NCBI GenBank assembly: GCA_903867275.1
Contig: CAIPQY010000401.1
Coordinates: 1-6,437, forward strand
Direction of reading: 5' to 3'
Source of the DNA: an uncultured bacterium
GTDB lineage: Bacteria; Planctomycetota; Phycisphaerae; Phycisphaerales; SM1A02
Length of the DNA stretch: 6,437 bases
The notes under the pieces were generated by a model. That model saw only the letters and a list, made by a program, of their open reading frames with translations. It searched no databases and was not told the origin of the DNA. A program made the translations under genes and the position numbers. Below are positions 4,686 through 6,437 of this stretch, piece by piece (position 1 is the first letter of the stretch; each line of letters begins with the position of its first letter).

Positions 4686-6177
4686 GCGCCCCTGCCTTCG
4701 AGGGCTCCTGCGCCGCCGCGACCACGGCCGCGTGGATCAGGCCGCGCAGCATCCCCTTGAACACGATGCCGTGCAGCGGAAGCACGGCGTACCAGTACGC
4801 GATGCCCATCAAGCCGCGTGGCCGGAAGCGGGCGGTCATGACCAGTGCGGTTCCCGGCACGCCCCCTGCACGCTCCGACAGGTCGAACTTCAGCGTGGCG
4901 ACGCCCGGAAGCTTCATCTCGGCAGTCAGTTCGAGCTGACGCGGGGCATCGATCACGGTCACGCGCCAGAAGTCGAGCGCGTCGCCCAATCGCAGCGTGC
5001 CCGCGCTGCGACGTCCGCGTCGGAGGCCCGGCCCGCCGACCAGCCGATCCATCACGCCGCGAATGCGCCACAGCCAATCCGCCGCGTAATAGCCGTGCTT
5101 TCCACCGAGCGAACACACCGACGCCCACACCGCCTGCTGCGGCGCGGTCGTCTCCATCTCCCGTCGATCGATGAACACCGTGCCGCCCGCCCACACCGGA
5201 TCCCCTGGCATCACGCCCGCATCACTCCATGCGGTCTCCACTTCGCCGGACTCGTCCTTCGCCAGAGCCGCATCCATCGCCTGCCGGATCGTCAGGCATT
5301 CGTGTGGCATCAGTCGCGCGGCCTCGTCACCGCGGCAGATCACGCGGTTGCGCAGACCCTCCGCGAGCGGCCGCGCGATGCTCGCGTGCAGCGGCGTCAC
5401 CACATGGATCCACAGCGAACTCAGTCGCGGCGTCAGCACCGGTACGGGAATCACCAGGCGCCGCCGAAGATGCAGCGCCCCCGCCATGTCGCGCATGATG
5501 TCGGCGTAGCTCTTCACTTCCGGACCACCGATGTCCAGGGTGCGCCCCGTGGTCGCGGGCGTTTCCAGCGCCGCAATGAGGTAGTGCAGCACGTCCCGCA
5601 CCGCGATCGGCTGCGACTGTGTGTGCACCCACCGCGGGGTGATCATGATCGGAAGCCGCTCCACCAGATAGCGCAGGATCTCGAAGGAAGCCGAACCGGA
5701 ACCGATGATCATGGCGGCACGCAGCACCGTCACCGGCACGCCGGACGCCCGCAACGCCACCTCCACCTCGCGCCGCGAGGACAGATGCTGGCTCAGTCCT
5801 TCGCCGGTGTCGCCAAGTCCGCCCAGGTAGATGATGCGCTTCACGCCCGCCGCCGCGGCGGCACGACCGAATCCTTCCGCCAACGCCTGATCGCGCGTGC
5901 GATAGTCCAGGGTCGACGCTTCCATCGAATGCACGAGGTAGTAGGCCGCCTGGCATCCACGCATGGCCTTCGACAGCGCTTCTGGGTCGCCCGCATCGCC
6001 CGTCACGATCTCCACCCGGGGACTCGACGCCCACGGCCGCGCGCGCAGCTTCGCCTCGCTGCGCACCAGACACCGCACGCGATAGCCGCGCTCGACCAGC
6101 CTCGGAGCAAGACGACCGCCGATGTATCCCGTGGAGCCGGTGATCAGGATGGTTGGAGGCTCTGCGATGCTGGTCAT
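4672..6177 (-). CDS. Atypical NAD(P)-binding SDR fused to a DUF2867 domain
   Basis: A 501-residue two-domain protein. Residues 1-300 form an atypical short-chain dehydrogenase/reductase of the NmrA/NDUFA9/YbjT type. The dinucleotide loop is ILITGSTGYIGGRL, with Gly14, Gly17 and Gly20, followed by YYLVHSM (79-85) and IIYLGGLG (115-122). The classical Tyr-x-x-x-Lys pair is absent; in its place is the SQHLSSRREVE segment (129-139) normal for this subfamily, so cofactor binding is more certain than redox catalysis. Residues about 340-490 are a DUF2867 domain, recognised by LGGKHGYYAADWLWRIRG (358-374), LRLGDALDFWRV (396-406) and the end motif AYWYAVLPLHGIVFKGML (460-477). Total length fits this known fusion architecture. 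The start at 6177 (MTSIAEPPT) is preferred because the Rossmann fold begins soon after; an in-frame ATG at 6201 would add eight residues. No strong ribosome site is seen. The cellular role is unknown. Confidence 0.9.
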   Translation of the reverse strand: MTSIAEPPTILITGSTGYIGGRLAPRLVERGYRVRCLVRSEAKLRARPWASSPRVEIVTGDAGDPEALSKAMRGCQAAYYLVHSMEASTLDYRTRDQALAEGFGRAAAAAGVKRIIYLGGLGDTGEGLSQHLSSRREVEVALRASGVPVTVLRAAMIIGSGSASFEILRYLVERLPIMITPRWVHTQSQPIAVRDVLHYLIAALETPATTGRTLDIGGPEVKSYADIMRDMAGALHLRRRLVIPVPVLTPRLSSLWIHVVTPLHASIARPLAEGLRNRVICRGDEAARLMPHECLTIRQAMDAALAKDESGEVETAWSDAGVMPGDPVWAGGTVFIDRREMETTAPQQAVWASVCSLGGKHGYYAADWLWRIRGVMDRLVGGPGLRRGRRSAGTLRLGDALDFWRVTVIDAPRQLELTAEMKLPGVATLKFDLSERAGGVPGTALVMTARFRPRGLMGIAYWYAVLPLHGIVFKGMLRGLIHAAVVAAAQEPSKAGAPRRD

Positions 6178-6258
6178 GCCACAGCCTAGCCACACGTGCA
6201 CTGATCGACGCGGCCGAGGTGGATCGCGGCGGAACCTGCGCGCCTCGCCAGTGAGCGC

Positions 6259-6437
6259 TCAGCCACGGCGGCGCCTGACCAGCAGCCCCATCGACACGCA
6301 CCATGCGAGGCCCGCCGGGGCAGGTACGGCGTCCGCGGGGAAACTCTGCACCTGCAGTCCAACGCCGGCGGTCGGGCCGTGGCCCGCCACGTCGAAGGCG
6401 AGCGGGGTGGTGCCCGCCCCGCAGCCGCGCGGCAGGC
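6259..6437 (-). CDS. C-terminal end of a surface or secreted protein with a VPAP (PEP-CTERM-like) sorting tail
   Basis: Reading the minus strand in from base 6437, one frame is open to a TGA at 6261-6259 and gives 59 residues. The first part is a low-charge stretch (GCGAGTTPLAFDVAG, then GVGLQVQSFPADA), as in extracellular beta-rich proteins. The end has the three-part sorting pattern: VPAP, a short hydrophobic segment (AGLAWCVSMGLLV) and RRRR-Gly at the C-terminus. This matches PEP-CTERM-like signals processed by an exosortase system, with the VPAP variant common in Planctomycetota. The hydrophobic segment is short and includes a cysteine. The rest of the protein lies beyond the right edge, so its function cannot be said. 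It is upstream of and co-directional with the SDR gene, with an 81-bp gap, and probably unrelated to it in function. Confidence 0.7.
   Translation of the reverse strand, partial: LPRGCGAGTTPLAFDVAGHGPTAGVGLQVQSFPADAVPAPAGLAWCVSMGLLVRRRRG

Noticed and set aside
4732..6189. Long plus-strand open frame of 485 residues opposite the SDR gene
   Set aside because: The translation is rich in Arg, His and Gln with no fold-like pattern, while the minus strand encodes a complete SDR-DUF2867 protein. It is an antisense shadow of high GC content.
6178..6201. Earlier start of the SDR gene at 6201
   Set aside because: It adds only eight residues (MHVWLGCG) before the common MTSIAEPPT start and has no ribosome site. 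It cannot be fully excluded.
6252..6261. Perfect 10-bp palindrome TGAGCGCTCA over the stop codon of the VPAP-CTERM gene
   Set aside because: Too short to form a terminator hairpin with a usable loop, and no T tract follows on either strand. A match of this size is plausible by chance.
1..6437. tRNA or rRNA genes, CRISPR arrays, insertion sequences, attachment sites or replication origins
   Set aside because: No spaced direct repeats, transposase-like proteins, terminal inverted repeats, cloverleaf sequences or AT-rich iteron regions were seen on reading the window.

Overview
This is a compact, GC-rich bacterial segment with little intergenic space. The organism cannot be named from the window alone. 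The best taxonomic hint is at the right edge: a protein on the minus strand ends in VPAP, a short hydrophobic stretch and a run of four arginines. That is a PEP-CTERM-like sorting tail of the VPAP type, which is frequent in Planctomycetota (Phycisphaerae-like) and also found in some Proteobacteria and Verrucomicrobia. A Phycisphaerae-like bacterium is my working guess.

Layout from left to right: (1) 1-246 (+), the C-terminal 81 residues of a probable type I pullulanase / GH13 enzyme. (2) 284-1231 (+), an aldose 1-epimerase family protein, probably co-transcribed with it. (3) 1247-1936 (-), a stand-alone GNAT acetyltransferase, convergent with the epimerase and 15 bp from it. (4) A 123-bp divergent intergenic region, 1937-2059, holding an inverted repeat. 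(5) 2060-4657 (+), a tight four-gene run: a YciE/YciF-type ferritin-like protein (DUF892), a dienelactone-hydrolase-like alpha/beta hydrolase, a phosphoribosyltransferase that overlaps the hydrolase by 4 bp, and a protein with three BON domains and no signal peptide. (6) 4672-6177 (-), an atypical NAD(P)-binding SDR fused to a DUF2867 domain, convergent with the BON gene. (7) 6259-6437 (-), the C-terminal end of the VPAP-CTERM protein.

The left part is carbohydrate metabolism: glycogen or alpha-glucan debranching and sugar anomer interconversion. The four-gene run looks like a stress or dormancy cassette. Its families (DUF892, DLH, PRTase, BON) each turn up in stress regulons elsewhere, and every member starts with a strong Shine-Dalgarno sequence, while the flanking single genes have none that is clear. 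No RNA gene, mobile element, CRISPR array or phage gene was seen. The most interesting item is the four-gene run, whose joint biochemical role is not obvious from its parts.
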